Origin: CAXXOK01 sp964584315
Lineage (GTDB): Bacteria > Bacillota > Clostridia > Christensenellales > Aristaeellaceae
Assembly: GCA_964584315.1 (NCBI GenBank)
Contig: CAZOZO010000017.1
Span: 1-59,729, forward strand
Length of the DNA stretch: 59,729 nt
Reading direction: 5' to 3'
In this document: positions 25,653-33,787 of the stretch, in pieces
Position numbering within the stretch: position 1 is the first letter of the stretch
Layout: the number at the start of each line of letters is the position of its first letter
Translations under genes and position numbers: made by a program
The notes under the pieces: generated by a model
The model's input: only the letters and a program-made list of their open reading frames with translations
Databases searched by the model: none
What the model was told of the DNA's origin: nothing

Positions 25653-26957
25653 TCACGCTCCTGTCGATCCGGCGGCGCGGACCGCGCCCGCTTCGCCCGT
25701 GTGCGGGTCCGCCAGCAGCAGGTAGCTGATGCACATCGAAAGCGGCAACTCCCGCGAGTAGAATACCGTACCCAATATAAGGCAAAGCGCCAGCAGGTAC
25801 CACTGCAGCATGAGCTGCGGCCTTGCCTGTTGCCGCATCAGGCCCTTTTGCGCGCTGTGCCCCACAAACCACGCGCCCAGCGCGAACACCGCCGTGCCCA
25901 GCAGCCCCGTGGCAGAAAGCATGTCCAGCAGGTCGCTGTGCATGCCCAGCTGCGGCACGCCGCCAAGCAGCGTGCCCGTGAGAGGAGATGCCGCAAAGCC
26001 CGCCAGTGGCGTGGTGTAGGTGGCAAGGCGCGAGCCCGCGTCCACCGCGCCGCCTGTCAGCATGGCCAGCAGTTGCGTCAAGCTGTACTGCGCATTTTGG
26101 AAGCCCATGCCTGCCGCCACGCCGCCCGCCCAGGTGAGTAGCGGTACGCGAAGCAGCCACACCGTCGCGATGAACGGCAGCGACCAAAGGAGCGACGCGC
26201 CCACGGACATGCGCTTGAAGATGGCGCGCAGCAGCAACGCCAACAGCTCCACCGCGGTGATGCCCGCCGCAAACAGGATGGCATACGTATACTGCGACAG
26301 GCCGATCAGCATCAGCTGCACCACGTAAAACGCGGCAAACGCTGCGCGCTTCCAGCCCTTATACCGGCAGGCGAGGGCAAAGGTAACTGGCAGCAGCAGC
26401 AGCGCGGCGTACACAAAATCGTACCCGCCGATGTTGCGGCCCATCAGCTCCTTCAGGTAAGCCGCATTGCCCGGCTCGCCGGAGCCCAGCGAGCGGGCGT
26501 AGGCATACACCTTGCCACCGCGCAGCAAGCCCTGCACCAGCCAACCGATGGTGGTCAGGGTGGTCACGACCACCAGCGCCATGAACACAGGCTTTACAAA
26601 GCGGTACAAACGCGCATCGCCCCGCTCGCGCGCATAGGCGCACCACACCATGGGGAACCAGAACATGCCCTGCTGTGCAAGGTAAGCAGGCAGGTTGCCA
26701 CCGCCCCGCGAGAGCAGATAGAACAAAAACAGCGGCAGCGCAGCCATGAGCAGCGCGCGCAGCAAAAGGCTGAACCACCGCCGCTTGAGTGTTTCCACAT
26801 CAAGCAGCACGCCCACGGCAAACAGCGCCACCGTTCCCGCGCCAAAGGCGGCGTGCAGGGTCGTTTGCACGGCGGGCAGCAAAAGCCAGATCATATACAG
26901 GATGAGCGACGCGTTCACGATGCCTGCCGAAAGCCGCGCGCGACCAGTGTACGCCAT
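25653..26957 (-). CDS. Polytopic membrane protein, O-antigen polymerase/ligase-like
   Basis: 434 residues with roughly eleven hydrophobic segments and one larger extracytoplasmic loop in the middle to C-terminal part (AGSRLATYTTPLAGFAASPLTGTLLGGVPQLGMHSDLLDM in pieces). Segment count, loop placement and a conserved-looking GMHSDLLDMLSATGLLG followed by a helix resemble Wzy/WaaL family proteins, in which an H-[SN] in this loop is typical. Such proteins polymerise or ligate lipid-linked glycans at the outer face. The ATG at 26957 follows AAGGGGG. No other polysaccharide genes are adjacent, so the assignment rests on topology and this motif only. Confidence 0.6.
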   Translation of the reverse strand: MAYTGRARLSAGIVNASLILYMIWLLLPAVQTTLHAAFGAGTVALFAVGVLLDVETLKRRWFSLLLRALLMAALPLFLFYLLSRGGGNLPAYLAQQGMFWFPMVWCAYARERGDARLYRFVKPVFMALVVVTTLTTIGWLVQGLLRGGKVYAYARSLGSGEPGNAAYLKELMGRNIGGYDFVYAALLLLPVTFALACRYKGWKRAAFAAFYVVQLMLIGLSQYTYAILFAAGITAVELLALLLRAIFKRMSVGASLLWSLPFIATVWLLRVPLLTWAGGVAAGMGFQNAQYSLTQLLAMLTGGAVDAGSRLATYTTPLAGFAASPLTGTLLGGVPQLGMHSDLLDMLSATGLLGTAVFALGAWFVGHSAQKGLMRQQARPQLMLQWYLLALCLILGTVFYSRELPLSMCISYLLLADPHTGEAGAVRAAGSTGA

Positions 26958-26994
26958 GCCGTGAGCCCCCTTTGTGTCGGTTGACTGTTGCCTT

Positions 26995-27023
26995 ATTATA
27001 CATGCCTGCCCGCGCGGGCGCAA
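26995..27023 (-). promoter_or_regulatory. Promoter of the membrane protein gene
   Basis: Minus strand TTGCGC (27018-27023), 17 bp, TATAAT (26995-27000). Confidence 0.65.
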
Positions 27024-27238
27024 GCGAACGGGGCGAAGGGCCTGCCTTCGCATCGGGTATGGTCGCGTCGGCCCCGAAACGCATCAAGCATTCCTGGCGG
27101 TCGCCTTTCGCGAAAAGCGCTTCTACTTATCCTACTTTCCCCCTCGGCATTTTATGATAAACGCCCGCAAGTGGGCCAAAGCTATACACACGGCGCGTTT
27201 GCACGCATAATCCGCCGGCGCTTACCCTCGCCAAAGCG
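27024..27238. other. Divergent intergenic region without further features
   Basis: Between the promoter of the membrane protein and that of the DUF1858 gene I find no gene, repeat or RNA structure. Confidence 0.5.
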
Positions 27239-27267
27239 TTGACAAGCCCCCTTGCGAATGGTAAGAT
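27239..27267 (+). promoter_or_regulatory. SigA promoter of the DUF1858 gene
   Basis: TTGACA (27239-27244), 17 bp, TAAGAT (27262-27267). Confidence 0.85.
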
Positions 27268-27312
27268 AGCAGCGGAGCAGAGCTCCAAGGTACAGAAAGT
27301 GAGGAAACCCAT

Positions 27313-27519
27313 ATGGCGACTGTCAATAAGGAAATGTCCATCGGTCAGGTGCTGAATCTGGACCGTAGCACTGCGAGCATCTTCATGCAGCACGGCATGC
27401 ACTGCCTCGGCTGCCCCCACGCCACCGCTGAATCGCTGGAGGATGCCTGCGCCGCCCATGGCGCGGACGCCGACGCGCTTGTGGAAAAGCTGAACGCGCA
27501 CCTGACCGCCAAGGCCTGA
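27313..27519 (+). CDS. DUF1858 domain protein (hybrid-cluster-protein-associated redox disulfide type)
   Basis: 68 residues, almost entirely the DUF1858 domain: MSIGQVLNLDRSTASIFMQHGMHCLGCPHATAESLEDACAAHG. The CLGC pair is the putative redox disulfide of this family, members of which occur fused or adjacent to hybrid cluster proteins and nitrosative stress genes in anaerobes. GTGAGG lies upstream of the ATG. A ferritin-like gene follows after 97 nt in the same direction, which hints at a shared role in oxidative or nitrosative stress. No metal site other than the two cysteines is seen. Confidence 0.9.
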   Translation: MATVNKEMSIGQVLNLDRSTASIFMQHGMHCLGCPHATAESLEDACAAHGADADALVEKLNAHLTAKA

Positions 27520-27616
27520 GCCAAGGCGCGGGTAGCCCGTCGATCCATGGCAGCAAAGGGTTTTCACGTTTCCCACATATGGGCTCCAAGCCCCGTGGAT
27601 AAACAGAGGAAAGCCT

Positions 27617-28111
27617 GTGGAAAGGATGGCCGACATGCAGATACGTTCGACGCAGGAAGCGCTGTACATCGCCTGTGAGATGGAGCGCGGCGCAGTGCAA
27701 CTCTACGAGCGGGCCCTGATGCTCCTCAAAAGCCTGGGCCGCGAAAAGGAGCCGCTGCGTGCGCAGCTGAGCTACATGCTCGCCGATGAAAAGCAGCACC
27801 TGAGCCAATTTACGGAGCTGTATACCGGCCTTGACAGCGAGGCGGAGCGCGTGCTCACGCTGGGCGCCGTCGCGTCGGATATTCTGTTTCCCGGCGGGCT
27901 GATGGGCGCCGTGCGGCAGGGCCTGCTCAGCGATGAGAAGGGCATGCTCGCCTTCGCCGCCGCCGCCGAGGAAACCGCAGCCAAAACCTACCGAAGCTTC
28001 GCCGCCCAGTGCGACGACCCCCGCGCGGCCGAAATGCTGCTGGGTATCGCCCTGGAGGAGGATAAGCACCTTCGCGAGTTGCACGACCACCAAGCCATGC
28101 TGAACGCGTGA
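27617..28111 (+). CDS. Ferritin-like/rubrerythrin-family diiron protein
   Basis: About 164 residues forming a four-helix bundle by pattern. Four helices carry candidate diiron ligands: ACEMERGAVQLYERAL (Glu), LADEKQHLSQF (E-x-x-H), AAAEETAAKTYRSFA (Glu) and LEEDKHLREL (E-x-x-H). There is no C-terminal rubredoxin domain, so it is not a complete rubrerythrin. Likely role: peroxide removal or iron handling in the cytoplasm. The start is not certain: GTG 27617 has AGAGGA 6 nt upstream, while ATG codons at 27626 and 27635 are alternatives. A hairpin follows the gene. Confidence 0.85.
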   Translation: MERMADMQIRSTQEALYIACEMERGAVQLYERALMLLKSLGREKEPLRAQLSYMLADEKQHLSQFTELYTGLDSEAERVLTLGAVASDILFPGGLMGAVRQGLLSDEKGMLAFAAAAEETAAKTYRSFAAQCDDPRAAEMLLGIALEEDKHLRELHDHQAMLNA

Positions 28112-28127
28112 CCCTTGCGACGCAAGC

Positions 28128-28165
28128 GCCGCCGCCATGCCCCATGCGGTGCAGGCGGCGGCTTT
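28128..28165 (+). terminator. Hairpin terminator after the ferritin-like gene
   Basis: Perfect 9-bp GCCGCCGCC/GGCGGCGGC stem (28128-28136, 28154-28162) followed by only three T. Confidence 0.55.
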
Positions 28166-28196
28166 GCATATACTGACTTATGAAAGGGGAACCACC

Positions 28197-28709
28197 ATGC
28201 CTGAAAAAACTGCGGAGCGGCGTAAGGCCAACCCCACCCTCAAACTGGCGATGTGCGGTGTGATGGCCGCGCTGATCTTTGTGGCCACGTACTTTGTGAA
28301 GCTCCCCATGGCGATGACCAACGGCTACGTGCATCTGGGCGACGGGTTCATTTTGCTTGCGGCCTCGCTGCTGGGCTGGGCGGCCGTGCCCGCGGCGGCC
28401 ATCGGCAGCATGCTGGCGGATCTGATGGGCGGCTACGCCATTTACCTGCTGCCCACATTTATCATCAAGGGCGCGGTGGCCGCGGTGGCCGTGCTGGCCC
28501 TGCGCGGCAAGCACGAGTGGGTGCGCGTGCTGGGCCTGATCGCCGCCGAAGCGGTCATGGTGGCCGGTTATTTCGTGACCGAATGGCTGCCGCTGGGCTA
28601 CGGGCTGGCCGCCGCCAGCGCCAGCCTGCCGGGCAACGTGATGCAGGGCCTCAGCGGTGTGGTGATCGGGCTTCTGCTGATCCCGCTGCTCAAGCGCATC
28701 AAGCTGTGA
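28197..28709 (+). CDS. ECF transporter S component
   Basis: 170 residues with five to six hydrophobic helices. NGYVHLGDGFILLAASLLGW and GSMLADLMGGYAIYLLPTFIIKGAVAAV are hallmarks of the ECF-type vitamin-uptake S component family that includes RibU- and HmpT-like proteins. It would bind a vitamin or precursor in the membrane and dock with shared EcfAA'T modules encoded elsewhere. The ligand cannot be fixed by eye and no riboswitch precedes the gene, since the leader is short. AAAGGGG lies upstream of ATG 28197; the longer frame lacks a site. Confidence 0.88.
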   Translation: MPEKTAERRKANPTLKLAMCGVMAALIFVATYFVKLPMAMTNGYVHLGDGFILLAASLLGWAAVPAAAIGSMLADLMGGYAIYLLPTFIIKGAVAAVAVLALRGKHEWVRVLGLIAAEAVMVAGYFVTEWLPLGYGLAAASASLPGNVMQGLSGVVIGLLLIPLLKRIKL

Positions 28710-28745
28710 AACCCCTTTGCGGGGCATGGAATTTTTCGGAACCGC

Positions 28746-28774
28746 TTGCATTTTCATGCCTCAGATGGTAAGAT
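28746..28774 (+). promoter_or_regulatory. Promoter of secG
   Basis: TTGCAT (28746-28751), 17 bp, TAAGAT (28769-28774). Confidence 0.7.
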
Positions 28775-28806
28775 GAGCTGACAAAACCCCAAGGAGGTTG
28801 GATCGA

Positions 28807-29043
28807 ATGACCCTTGCGCAAGGCATCGTTGCCGTATTGCTCACGCTTTCGGCGCTTGTGATGATCGTGACCGTTTTGATGCAGAGCAGCGAACGCACCG
28901 GTATCGGCGCGGTGAGCGGCGCTGCCGAGACGTTTTTCGGCAAGAGCAAGGCTCGCGGTATGGACGCCAAACTGGCGCTGATCACCAAGATCTGCACCGG
29001 TCTTTTCGTAAGCCTCAGCATTGTGATGATGCTGATCGACTGA
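28807..29043 (+). CDS. secG: Protein translocase subunit SecG
   Basis: 78 residues with two membrane helices separated by the conserved loop: LMQSSERTGIGAVSGAAETFFGKSKARGMDAKLAL. SecG assists SecYE/SecA in protein export through the cytoplasmic membrane. AAGGAGG lies 9 nt before the ATG. It has its own promoter and terminator, so it is monocistronic; the usual downstream neighbours rnr and smpB are absent here. Confidence 0.95.
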   Translation: MTLAQGIVAVLLTLSALVMIVTVLMQSSERTGIGAVSGAAETFFGKSKARGMDAKLALITKICTGLFVSLSIVMMLID

Positions 29044-29057
29044 GCGAACGCCCATTG

Positions 29058-29095
29058 AAACCGGCCTTCCGCGCTTGCGGAAGGCCGGTTTTTCG
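29058..29095 (+). terminator. Terminator of secG
   Basis: Perfect 15-bp stem AAACCGGCCTTCCGC/GCGGAAGGCCGGTTT with a 4-nt loop and a T tract. Confidence 0.92.
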
Positions 29096-29287
29096 TTTGC
29101 CCGCCGGTACCTCCCGTGCCGCGCGCAGGCAGGAGAAGCTAACCCTGAAGAACAATCAAGCGGCCGCGATGCGCAGACAGCCGATGGAGGAAAACACCGC
29201 AGCGGCCCTGCCGCTTTCGGTATCATACAGTTTGTCTGATGGTAACAACCGCGCTATCCGACCAAAGATATAAAGGAGCGATACATT

Positions 29288-29947
29288 ATGGAATATCAGC
29301 CCATCACCCTGCGCCCCGAGACCCCCGCCGACTACCGCGCTGTGGAATCCCTGACCCGCGAAGCATTCTGGAACCATCACGCCCCCGGGTGCGACGAGCA
29401 TTACCTCGCCCATATCCTGCGGAGCTGCGATGCCTTTCTCCCCGCGTTGGATTACGTGGCCGAGATGAACGGCCAGCTCGTGGGCAACATCCTGTATACG
29501 CGCGCGCACATCCTGCTGGACGTGGGCGGCGAGCTACCGGTCATCACCTTCGGCCCGCTGAGCGTGCTGCCAGCCTGCCAGCGGCAGGGCGTGGGCCGCA
29601 GGCTGATCGACCATACGCGCGAACTCGCGCGCACGGCGGGCCATGCCGCCATCCTGATCTACGGCGACCCCGCCTACTACAACCGCTGCGGCTTTGTGCC
29701 CGCCGAACGCTATGGCATTGGCACCGCGGACGACCGCTACGGCGACCCGCTGATGGCCTGCGAGTTGCAAGCGGGCGCGCTGGCACACGCCGCCGGGCGT
29801 TTCATGGAGGGCGAGGTGTTCAACGTGGACGCGGAGGCTTCCGCGGCGTTCGACGCAGGCTTCCCGCCCAAGGTGAAGGTGGAAGGCACTCCCTCGCAGC
29901 AACGGTTCATGGAGACCATCGGTATGTTCCGCCCCCGCAAGGGATAA
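29288..29947 (+). CDS. GNAT family N-acetyltransferase
   Basis: 219 residues. The N-terminal LRPETPADYRAVESLTREAFW and the acetyl-CoA site VLPACQRQGVGRRLIDH (Q/R-x-x-G-x-G/A) followed by YGDPAYYNRCGFVPAERYGI are typical of GNAT proteins similar to predicted N-acetyltransferases of COG3153. It transfers an acetyl group from acetyl-CoA to an unknown amine. AAAGGAG lies upstream of the ATG. It is convergent with htpG, with a shared terminator between them. Confidence 0.9.
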   Translation: MEYQPITLRPETPADYRAVESLTREAFWNHHAPGCDEHYLAHILRSCDAFLPALDYVAEMNGQLVGNILYTRAHILLDVGGELPVITFGPLSVLPACQRQGVGRRLIDHTRELARTAGHAAILIYGDPAYYNRCGFVPAERYGIGTADDRYGDPLMACELQAGALAHAAGRFMEGEVFNVDAEASAAFDAGFPPKVKVEGTPSQQRFMETIGMFRPRKG

Positions 29948-29966
29948 GCATCAACCGCATACAAAA

Positions 29967-29997
29967 GGGCGGCAGGCGCAAAATGCGCCTGCCGCCT
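29967..29997. terminator. Bidirectional terminator between the GNAT gene and htpG
   Basis: Perfect 13-bp stem GGCGGCAGGCGCA/TGCGCCTGCCGCC (29967-29979, 29983-29995). Plus strand continues TGTCTGTTT; minus strand continues CTTTTG. Confidence 0.8.
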
Positions 29998-30087
29998 GTC
30001 TGTTTGATGCCCCAGTGAACGTTGCACGCGCGCGGGCGGATCGTGCATCGCATCTCCCCCGCGTTCGTCCACGGCTTCGCCGGCCTC

Positions 30088-31971
30088 TTACTTGACCATC
30101 CCCAGCAGCTTCGTACTGCGCGTGAGGAAGGCTGTGATCTCTTCCTTCTCCAGCGGCCTGGTGCTCATGCGCGCCAGGTCGAACAGCTGGGCGGCGATCA
30201 GCTCGCGCGTCTCTCCCGCCTCCGCAGCCAACAGGTGCATCACGATGCTGTTGCCGCGGTTCAGCACCAAGGTATATCGTTCCGGCATCTTGAAATCTTG
30301 CCCGTAGATCTTGCCCATGTCGCTGAAGCGGCGGCTCTGCTCATCCTGCACCAGCAGGGCGGGCGTGTTTTCGTCGGTCAGGGTTTTGAGCTGCACGGTG
30401 ATGGCGTCGTTACCCGTGGCGGCTTTAAACAGCGTGAGCAGCGCCTGCTCGTCCGCCTCCTTGGTGGCTTTTGCCTCGTCGCCGTCCGGCTCATTCTCCT
30501 TGACGAAGGTATCCGCATCTGCGTCCACACGGGTGAAGCCGAGGCCCTCCACCCCCGCGGAATACTCGATAAAGCTCACGAAATTCAGGTCGATCAGCGC
30601 GTCCAAGACGGCCACGTCGATGCCCTTCTGCTCATACATGGCGATGCTGGCCGCCTGGCGGGTGGGGTCGCTGGCATAGACGACCTTCTTGCCAAGCTTC
30701 CCCTCATTTTTGGCGAGGTACTCGCTCAGGGTCATGTGCTCGCCCCTGGTGGTCTTGTACAGCAACGTGTCCTTCACCTGGTCGAAGAACTTCGCGTCGC
30801 GCACGCAGCCGTACTTGACGAAGGGGTGGATATCGTCCCAGTACTGCTCGTACTTCTCGCGCTCGCCGTTAAACAGGCTGATGAGCCTGTCCGCCACCTT
30901 GCGGGTGATATAGGCGGAGAGCTTTTTGACATAGCCGTCGTTTTGCAGGAAGCTACGGCTCACGTTCAGCGGCAGGTCCGGGCAATCGATCACGCCCTTG
31001 AGCAGCATCAAAAAGTCCGGGATGACTTCCTTGATGTTGTTGGCCACGAATACCTGCCCGCTGAACAGCTTGATCTCGCCCTCGCGGGTGCCAAAGTCGT
31101 TGCTCAGCTTGGGGAAGTAGAGGATGCCCTTGAGGTTGAAGGGATAATCCACATTCAGGTGCACGTAGAACAGCGGCTCGTCGTAGACGTGGAACACCTT
31201 TTTGTAAAAATCGCGGTATTCCTCGTCCGTGCAGTCCTTGGGCTGCTTGAGCCACAGGGCGGGCGTATCGTTGATGTGCGCGCGCGCGGGCTCCTTGCCC
31301 TGGGCAGCGTCGGCGGCTTCCGGTTGGCCCTCGTCCGCTTCCTTCTTCTCCTGGGCGGGCTTCACCGTCTCAAAATATACAGGCTGCGCCATAAAGCCGC
31401 AGTAGCGGCTCAGGGTCTCGCGCACCTTGTATTCCTCAAGAAACTCCTTGCTGTCCTCCGCAATTTTCAGCGTGATGGTGGTGCCGCGCGCGGTGCGGTC
31501 GCCATCGCTGATCTTGAACTTCATGCCGTCTTCGCTCTCCCAGCAGACGGCGGTAGCGCCTTCCTTGTCGCTCAGGGTCTGGATGACCACTTTTTCCGCC
31601 ACCATGAAAGCGGAGTAGAACCCAAGGCCGAAGTGGCCGATGATGCCGCCCTTCGCGTCGCCCTCGTAGTTCTTCAAAAACTCCTCCGCACCGGAGAAAG
31701 CCACCTGATTGATGTACTTTTTGATTTCCTCGTCGGTCATGCCGATGCCGTTGTCGTCAAAGCGCAGCTCGCCCGCCGCCGCGTCCAGCGTGACCAGCAC
31801 GCGGTACTCGTCCGCCGCGTCCGGCGCGACCATTTTCTGCTTGACGATGGCGTCGCACGCATTGGAGACCATCTCGCGGATGAAGATATCCTTATCGGAA
31901 TACAGCCAGCGCTTGATGATCGGCATAATGTTTTGCGCATGGATGGAAATATTGCCCTTCGATGTGGCCAT
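30088..31971 (-). CDS. htpG: Chaperone HtpG (Hsp90 family)
   Basis: 627 residues, full length for bacterial Hsp90. The N-terminal GHKL ATPase has SNACDAI (ATP-binding Asn), DDNGIGMT and IGHFGLGFYSAFM. The middle domain has the catalytic-loop-type PLNVSRSFLQND (Arg contacting gamma-phosphate), and the C-terminal dimerisation domain ends near MVK. It refolds and activates client proteins under stress in the cytoplasm. CAAGGAGG precedes the ATG. A perfect CIRCE operator lies in the leader, so HrcA repression and heat induction are expected. An acidic/Lys-rich insertion near residues 218-245 (EKKEADEG region) is a usual variable loop. Confidence 0.97.
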   Translation of the reverse strand: MATSKGNISIHAQNIMPIIKRWLYSDKDIFIREMVSNACDAIVKQKMVAPDAADEYRVLVTLDAAAGELRFDDNGIGMTDEEIKKYINQVAFSGAEEFLKNYEGDAKGGIIGHFGLGFYSAFMVAEKVVIQTLSDKEGATAVCWESEDGMKFKISDGDRTARGTTITLKIAEDSKEFLEEYKVRETLSRYCGFMAQPVYFETVKPAQEKKEADEGQPEAADAAQGKEPARAHINDTPALWLKQPKDCTDEEYRDFYKKVFHVYDEPLFYVHLNVDYPFNLKGILYFPKLSNDFGTREGEIKLFSGQVFVANNIKEVIPDFLMLLKGVIDCPDLPLNVSRSFLQNDGYVKKLSAYITRKVADRLISLFNGEREKYEQYWDDIHPFVKYGCVRDAKFFDQVKDTLLYKTTRGEHMTLSEYLAKNEGKLGKKVVYASDPTRQAASIAMYEQKGIDVAVLDALIDLNFVSFIEYSAGVEGLGFTRVDADADTFVKENEPDGDEAKATKEADEQALLTLFKAATGNDAITVQLKTLTDENTPALLVQDEQSRRFSDMGKIYGQDFKMPERYTLVLNRGNSIVMHLLAAEAGETRELIAAQLFDLARMSTRPLEKEEITAFLTRSTKLLGMVK

Positions 31972-32066
31972 GGGTACGCCTCCTTGGTTTGCGTTGTGCC
32001 TGCAGGGTGCTTTGCCTGCCTTCGGGCACGATTATAGCAGATGAAAGCAAGAAATGCAATGAAATT

Positions 32067-32093
32067 TTAGCACTCGTACATGGAGAGTGCTAA
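32067..32093. promoter_or_regulatory. CIRCE operator (HrcA binding site) upstream of htpG
   Basis: TTAGCACTC, 9 bp, GAGTGCTAA: exact match to the CIRCE consensus arms. It lies between the htpG promoter and the start codon. Confidence 0.95.
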
Positions 32094-32121
32094 TCTTTAT
32101 CTGATCATATCGTCACTTCAA
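32094..32121 (-). promoter_or_regulatory. Promoter of htpG
   Basis: Minus strand TTGAAG (32116-32121), 16 bp, TAAAGA (32094-32099), directly upstream of the CIRCE. Confidence 0.6.
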
Positions 32122-32333
32122 TAGGCGCGTACAAAATTATGTGGCATTTGTACTGCCAATTGTATGTTTTAATTCTTCTGTGATATATTTTTACATTTTT
32201 TATGATACACTGTAACCGTTTCAAGCGCGAAGCGGTGTCCCGGGCCGTTGAAGGAGGTGTTCATGCAGCGCGGTTTCGGTATCCAGCGCAGCGTAGGCAA
32301 ATGTGTGCGTGTCATGAGAGGGAGGAAAGAAAC
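32122..32333 (+). other. AT-rich intergenic region with probable promoter of the small secreted protein
   Basis: Positions 32150-32215 are markedly AT-rich for this window and contain TTGTAT, TATATT and TATGAT hexamers, so plus-strand promoters are likely, though I cannot choose one pair. No other gene is seen here. Confidence 0.4.
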
Positions 32334-32549
32334 ATGAGCCGGAAGATGTTTTACAGGGCAATCACGCTGCTTGTCAACATGACCCTTGCCGTCTCGCAGC
32401 TCACTTACACCGCGTCCCAAAACACCTACTTCTCCGATCTGCGCAGCAGCTATTCCAGTGAGCATGTCCTTAAAGGCAACACTGCTCCCGAGGAGTTTTG
32501 CTTCAGCGAGCACCGCATTACTCCTCCGACCTACGCCAAAGCCAAGTAA
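32334..32549 (+). CDS. Small exported hypothetical protein
   Basis: 71 residues: a basic start MSRKMFYR, a hydrophobic stretch AITLLVNMTLAVSQLTYTA that could be a signal peptide, and a polar remainder with one cysteine. GGGAGG lies 9 nt before the ATG, a strong site, and a hairpin follows the stop. These support a real gene. I do not recognise a family. It stands alone between htpG and the secreted paralogue pair, with an AT-rich upstream region. Confidence 0.65.
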   Translation: MSRKMFYRAITLLVNMTLAVSQLTYTASQNTYFSDLRSSYSSEHVLKGNTAPEEFCFSEHRITPPTYAKAK

Positions 32550-32583
32550 GGCACCGTACCATGGGAACGATCCTGTCACCCTA

Positions 32584-32618
32584 ACACAGCGTATCGCTTG
32601 GCAAGCGGTACGCTGTGT
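32584..32618 (+). terminator. Hairpin after the small exported protein
   Basis: Perfect 10-bp stem ACACAGCGTA/TACGCTGTGT (32584-32593, 32609-32618) with an inner CGCTT/AAGCG stem. No T tract follows, so termination strength is unclear. It may serve both convergent genes. Confidence 0.5.
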
Positions 32619-32655
32619 CGTGCTTGTGCGTCTGTGGTTGCCCTCGCCGAACCCG

Positions 32656-33156
32656 CTACTCCATCACGCTCAGCGTGCCCATGATCTCTTCCGCCAGCTT
32701 GATATCAGCCTCGCCCGCACAGCTGAAGGACAACTCGTAGATCGCTGGCGGCGCCTCCTGATCCGGCGCGGCCAGCAGGATGGTATATTCTCCCGGCTTT
32801 GCGGCGTCGGTCAGCAACTGCACGGCAAAGCCGTTCACATGGTCGGGCGCGGCAGTCATGCCGCTGCGCTCTGCGAAAAACGCCGCATAGTCCGCAAGAT
32901 CCATATCACGGCTGTCGTGCACCCACACGCTCAGGTCGAACGTGTCGCTGCTACAGTTGAAGCGATACCCCAGGTCGTATGCTTCTTCATCGCCGCCGAT
33001 GGAATCCATGTTGGCGGGCACAAACACCCGTAGCCCCGCCGCGGGCATGGTCAGCTCCATCGACTCGTAGCTTGTGGCCGGTTTGTCGCCCTCTGCAAAG
33101 GCAAGGGCGCCCGTCATCAGGCACAGCACCAGTACCCATACAAAGCCTTTTTTCAC
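32656..33156 (-). CDS. Secreted protein of unknown family, copy 2 of a tandem pair
   Basis: 166 residues with a signal peptide (VKKGFVWVLVLCLMTGALAFA) and a mature domain of about 140 residues. Roughly half of the residues agree with the upstream copy at 33287-33787, including MPAAGL, YDLGYRF, SDTFDLSVWV, DSRDMD, EYTILLAAPD, and a C-terminal GEADIKLAEEIMGTL. The start is GTG 33156 behind AAAGGGG, giving the same length as its paralogue. No catalytic motif is evident. The conserved ends suggest a compact ligand-binding or inhibitor-like fold. Confidence 0.75.
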   Translation of the reverse strand: MKKGFVWVLVLCLMTGALAFAEGDKPATSYESMELTMPAAGLRVFVPANMDSIGGDEEAYDLGYRFNCSSDTFDLSVWVHDSRDMDLADYAAFFAERSGMTAAPDHVNGFAVQLLTDAAKPGEYTILLAAPDQEAPPAIYELSFSCAGEADIKLAEEIMGTLSVME

Positions 33157-33286
33157 AACTGTGCATCCCCTTTCAGCACACATCCCGACGTATCTGGTCA
33201 TCCTTTGGGCGGTTCGGCCACCCTCTGGCGCGATGCGGCGCGCATTGAGCAGACGTTTTGGATTGTCGCGGCCCGCTCCGCTACGG

Positions 33287-33787
33287 TCACTCCATCAGTC
33301 GAAGGGTGCTCATGATTTCGTCGGCCAGCTTAACATCGGCCTCGCCGTTGCACGCAAAGGCCAGCGAGTAGAACGCCTGCGGGGCCTCGTCGTCCGGCGC
33401 GGCCAGCAGGATGGTATAATCCAGCGGCCTGTCCTTCCCGGTCAGGCGATACGCCGCAAACCCGTTGATCCGGATGGCCGTGGCATCGGCAAACCCGTAA
33501 CGGTCTGCATAAAAGGCAGCGTAAGCGGCGTGATCCAAATCGCGGCTGTCGCTTACCACCACGGTCATGTCAAACGTGTCGCTGAACAGGTCATAGCGGA
33601 AGCCCAGATCATAGTTTGCCTCGTCGCTCTCCCAGTGTTCCAGGTTGTCCGGCGCGTAGACCATCAGGCCTACCGCGGGCATTTCCAGCGCGAACGAAGG
33701 ATAACTGAGCTTCGGGGCGGTGTCCGCAAGTGCGGCGCCGCTCAGGCACAGGTACAGAGCCAGTATAAGGGCAAGACACTTCTTCAT
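33287..33787 (-). CDS. Secreted protein of unknown family, copy 1 of a tandem pair
   Basis: 166 residues. Signal peptide MKKCLALILALYLCLSGAALA, then a domain closely related to the downstream gene: MPAVGLMVYAPDNLE, YDLGFRYDLFSDTFDMTVVV, DSRDLDHAAYAAFYADR, YTILLAAPDDEAPQAFYSL and GEADVKLADEIMSTLRLME in pieces. GGAAAGGA precedes the ATG. The two genes lie in the same direction 130 nt apart and their upstream spacers share similar GC-rich sequence, so the duplication seems to include flanking DNA. Function unknown. Confidence 0.75.
   Translation of the reverse strand: MKKCLALILALYLCLSGAALADTAPKLSYPSFALEMPAVGLMVYAPDNLEHWESDEANYDLGFRYDLFSDTFDMTVVVSDSRDLDHAAYAAFYADRYGFADATAIRINGFAAYRLTGKDRPLDYTILLAAPDDEAPQAFYSLAFACNGEADVKLADEIMSTLRLME

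Noticed and set aside
28112..28196. Vitamin riboswitch before the ECF S component
   Set aside because: The gap is only 85 nt and is largely taken by a simple GC hairpin; there is no space or motif for a TPP, FMN or folate-type riboswitch.
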